NCBI GenBank assembly: GCA_910588455.1
Contig: CAJUPG010000095.1
Location: forward strand, 1 to 5,396
DNA from: an uncultured Oscillospiraceae bacterium
GTDB lineage: Bacteria; Bacillota; Clostridia; Oscillospirales; Oscillospiraceae
DNA: 5,396 nt
Direction: 5' to 3'
The notes below the pieces were generated by a model, which ran no database searches, was not told the DNA's origin, and was given only the letters and a program-made list of their open reading frames with translations. Shown here in pieces: positions 4,186 to 5,396 of the stretch (the stretch's first letter is position 1; the number at the start of each line of letters is the position of its first letter). The position numbers and the translations under genes were made by a program.

Positions 4186-5396
4186 TTGTCCACTATACCT
4201 CCGGACAGCGCCGGGCGCTGAACCAGGTCTGGAACGGGGCGGAAATCTACGGTTTTGAGCCCTTGTTTCTGTCCATGAACACCGACGGGACCCCCAACCT
4301 CTACTTAAATACGATTGTGGGCTGTGTCCGAAAGTGGTATGGGGAGGAGGGGCCGTCCAGGCTCTTTGAGGCATGGGCGGAGGACCGGCGGCAGGCCCTG
4401 CTGGACGATTTGGCCTGGCTGGCCCTGGAGAGCGCCGCCTTTCAGCGGGAGCTGCCCCACCGTCCTATCCTGGCCGGCCTGCGCCGGGATTATGCGACCG
4501 AGTTCTTCGACCGGGAGTACAGCCTGTCCCGCCAGGAGTGGATGTCCAAAAACCAGCTCAGCTACACCATGCAGTCCGCCCGTTGGAAAGCGGTGCTGGG
4601 GATGCGTCCCCCGGTGATGACCCCCTATGAGAAGCGTCTGTCTGCCGCCCTGGAGCTTGGTCCCCTGGAGGAAGGGGAGCTATTTCCCGCCATTCTGGAA
4701 CTCTTTGCCCGTTTCCACCTCTTTGACGGCAGGAGCCGCCCGCCGCCCATCCTGCGGTTCCATCTCACCGGAAAGTGGGCCGGGATGATGACCCGGCTGA
4801 TGCCCACGGAAATTGTTCATACCGACGTTGCCTCTGTCGGACGCGGAGCGGGAGCGGACGAGGGGAGCGGCCCCAGGCTGGATACCTGCCGGGCGAAAAT
4901 CCGGCTGAAGGAGGACGCATCCTCTGATCGGAAGTACATTGCAAGCTGCTTTGGCCCCTCCCTCCTGTCCGAGCGAGAGCTGGCCGCGGCGGAGCAGAAG
5001 CTATGTACCGGCATCCATTTAGGGTGTCATCTCTGGTATACCGCCGGGGTACCCACCCCGGAGCAGGCCCCCAATGAGGAGGCCCGCCGTCTGGCACAGC
5101 AGGCCCAGCTCCAGCAGGAGCGGAACCGGGCCGCCTTTGGAGCGGACAGCGCCCTCTATCACAGCGCTATCCGCAGCCTGACGGAACAGATCCGGAACTG
5201 CCTCCAGGTCCACAGCCAGGCGGAGGAGGAAAACGCCCGGTGCGGCAGGCTGAACAGCCGGCGCATCTGGCGGGCGGTGGTGCTATCCGATCAGCGGGTT
5301 TTTACCCGGAGGACCGATTCCTCCCGTCCCGGCTTTACGGTAGACCTGCTGCTGGACGCCTCCTCCTCCCGGATGCACTGTCAGGAGGCCGTCGCC
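4182..5396 (+). CDS. NorD-like VWA-domain protein ('nitric oxide reductase activation protein' type), 5' 405 codons, runs off the window
   Basis: The frame is open from the ATG at 4182 to the last base and is the partner of the AAA+ ATPase, sharing ATGA with its stop. The product starts MIVHYTSGQRRALNQVWNGA. Its first 380 residues are a long, mostly charged region, including a Q/A/E-rich, probably coiled-coil stretch (296-318). A compact C-x3-H-x2-C-H cluster lies in LCTGIHLGCHLWYTAGV (274-290; Cys275, His279, Cys282, His283), and RIWRAVVLSDQRVFTRR (361-377) follows. At the edge, FTVDLLLDASSSRMHCQEAVA (385-405) begins a von Willebrand A domain with the metal-adhesion motif D392-x-S394-x-S396. 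This architecture matches Clostridial proteins annotated as nitric oxide reductase activation protein. There is no signal peptide or membrane segment. The rest of the VWA domain lies outside. Family is well supported; true client unknown. Confidence 0.88.
   Translation, partial: MIVHYTSGQRRALNQVWNGAEIYGFEPLFLSMNTDGTPNLYLNTIVGCVRKWYGEEGPSRLFEAWAEDRRQALLDDLAWLALESAAFQRELPHRPILAGLRRDYATEFFDREYSLSRQEWMSKNQLSYTMQSARWKAVLGMRPPVMTPYEKRLSAALELGPLEEGELFPAILELFARFHLFDGRSRPPPILRFHLTGKWAGMMTRLMPTEIVHTDVASVGRGAGADEGSGPRLDTCRAKIRLKEDASSDRKYIASCFGPSLLSERELAAAEQKLCTGIHLGCHLWYTAGVPTPEQAPNEEARRLAQQAQLQQERNRAAFGADSALYHSAIRSLTEQIRNCLQVHSQAEEENARCGRLNSRRIWRAVVLSDQRVFTRRTDSSRPGFTVDLLLDASSSRMHCQEAVA

Noticed and set aside
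4315..5213. Assorted small frames on both strands over the right end
   Set aside because: All are out-of-frame or antisense readings of the long VWA-protein frame from 4182 to the edge.
1..5396. CRISPR arrays, tRNA or rRNA genes, intact insertion sequences
   Set aside because: No spaced direct repeats, no cloverleaf or rRNA-like sequence, and no transposase or terminal inverted repeats were seen.

Overview
The window looks like a chromosomal segment of a fairly high-G+C member of the Clostridia, perhaps Oscillospiraceae (Flavonifractor/Lawsonibacter-like). The signs are a glmS gene controlled by a self-cleaving glmS ribozyme, strong GGAGG ribosome-binding sites, consensus sigma-A promoter boxes, an S-layer-homology remnant, and the protein style. 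The taxonomic placement is inference from style, not from a search.

Left part, minus strand (1-2360). A sigma-A promoter (2331-2359) drives a leader of about 275 nt. The leader carries a well-preserved glmS ribozyme (about 2105-2251) and leads into glmS (2048 to 213), the glucosamine-6-phosphate synthase that starts amino-sugar and peptidoglycan precursor synthesis. GlcN6P, the product of the enzyme, is the cofactor for ribozyme self-cleavage, so the transcript senses its own pathway. A short reading frame with a near-perfect Shine-Dalgarno sequence overlaps the ribozyme cleavage site. Only 35 bp after glmS, a LysR-type regulator begins (177 to beyond base 1); only its DNA-binding N-terminus is inside the window.

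Middle part (about 2400-3276). This stretch has visibly lower G+C and no intact gene. It holds the frameshifted C-terminal tail of a large serine recombinase (about 2424-2579), the last part of an S-layer-homology repeat (about 2885-3040), and possibly a second SLH scrap (3188-3240). It reads as decayed mobile-element and surface-protein material between two conserved loci.

Right part, plus strand (3277-5396). Two translationally coupled genes overlap as ATGA: a MoxR/NorQ-type AAA+ ATPase (3277-4185), and a large protein starting at 4182 and still open at the window edge. The second protein resembles Clostridial VWA proteins called 'nitric oxide reductase activation protein' (NorD-like), and its metal-ion-dependent adhesion site DxSxS appears just before the end. 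Such ATPase/VWA pairs usually act as chaperones that remodel or load metal into a client enzyme. No client is visible here, so the target is unknown. This pair and the ribozyme/short-ORF arrangement are the most interesting parts of the window.
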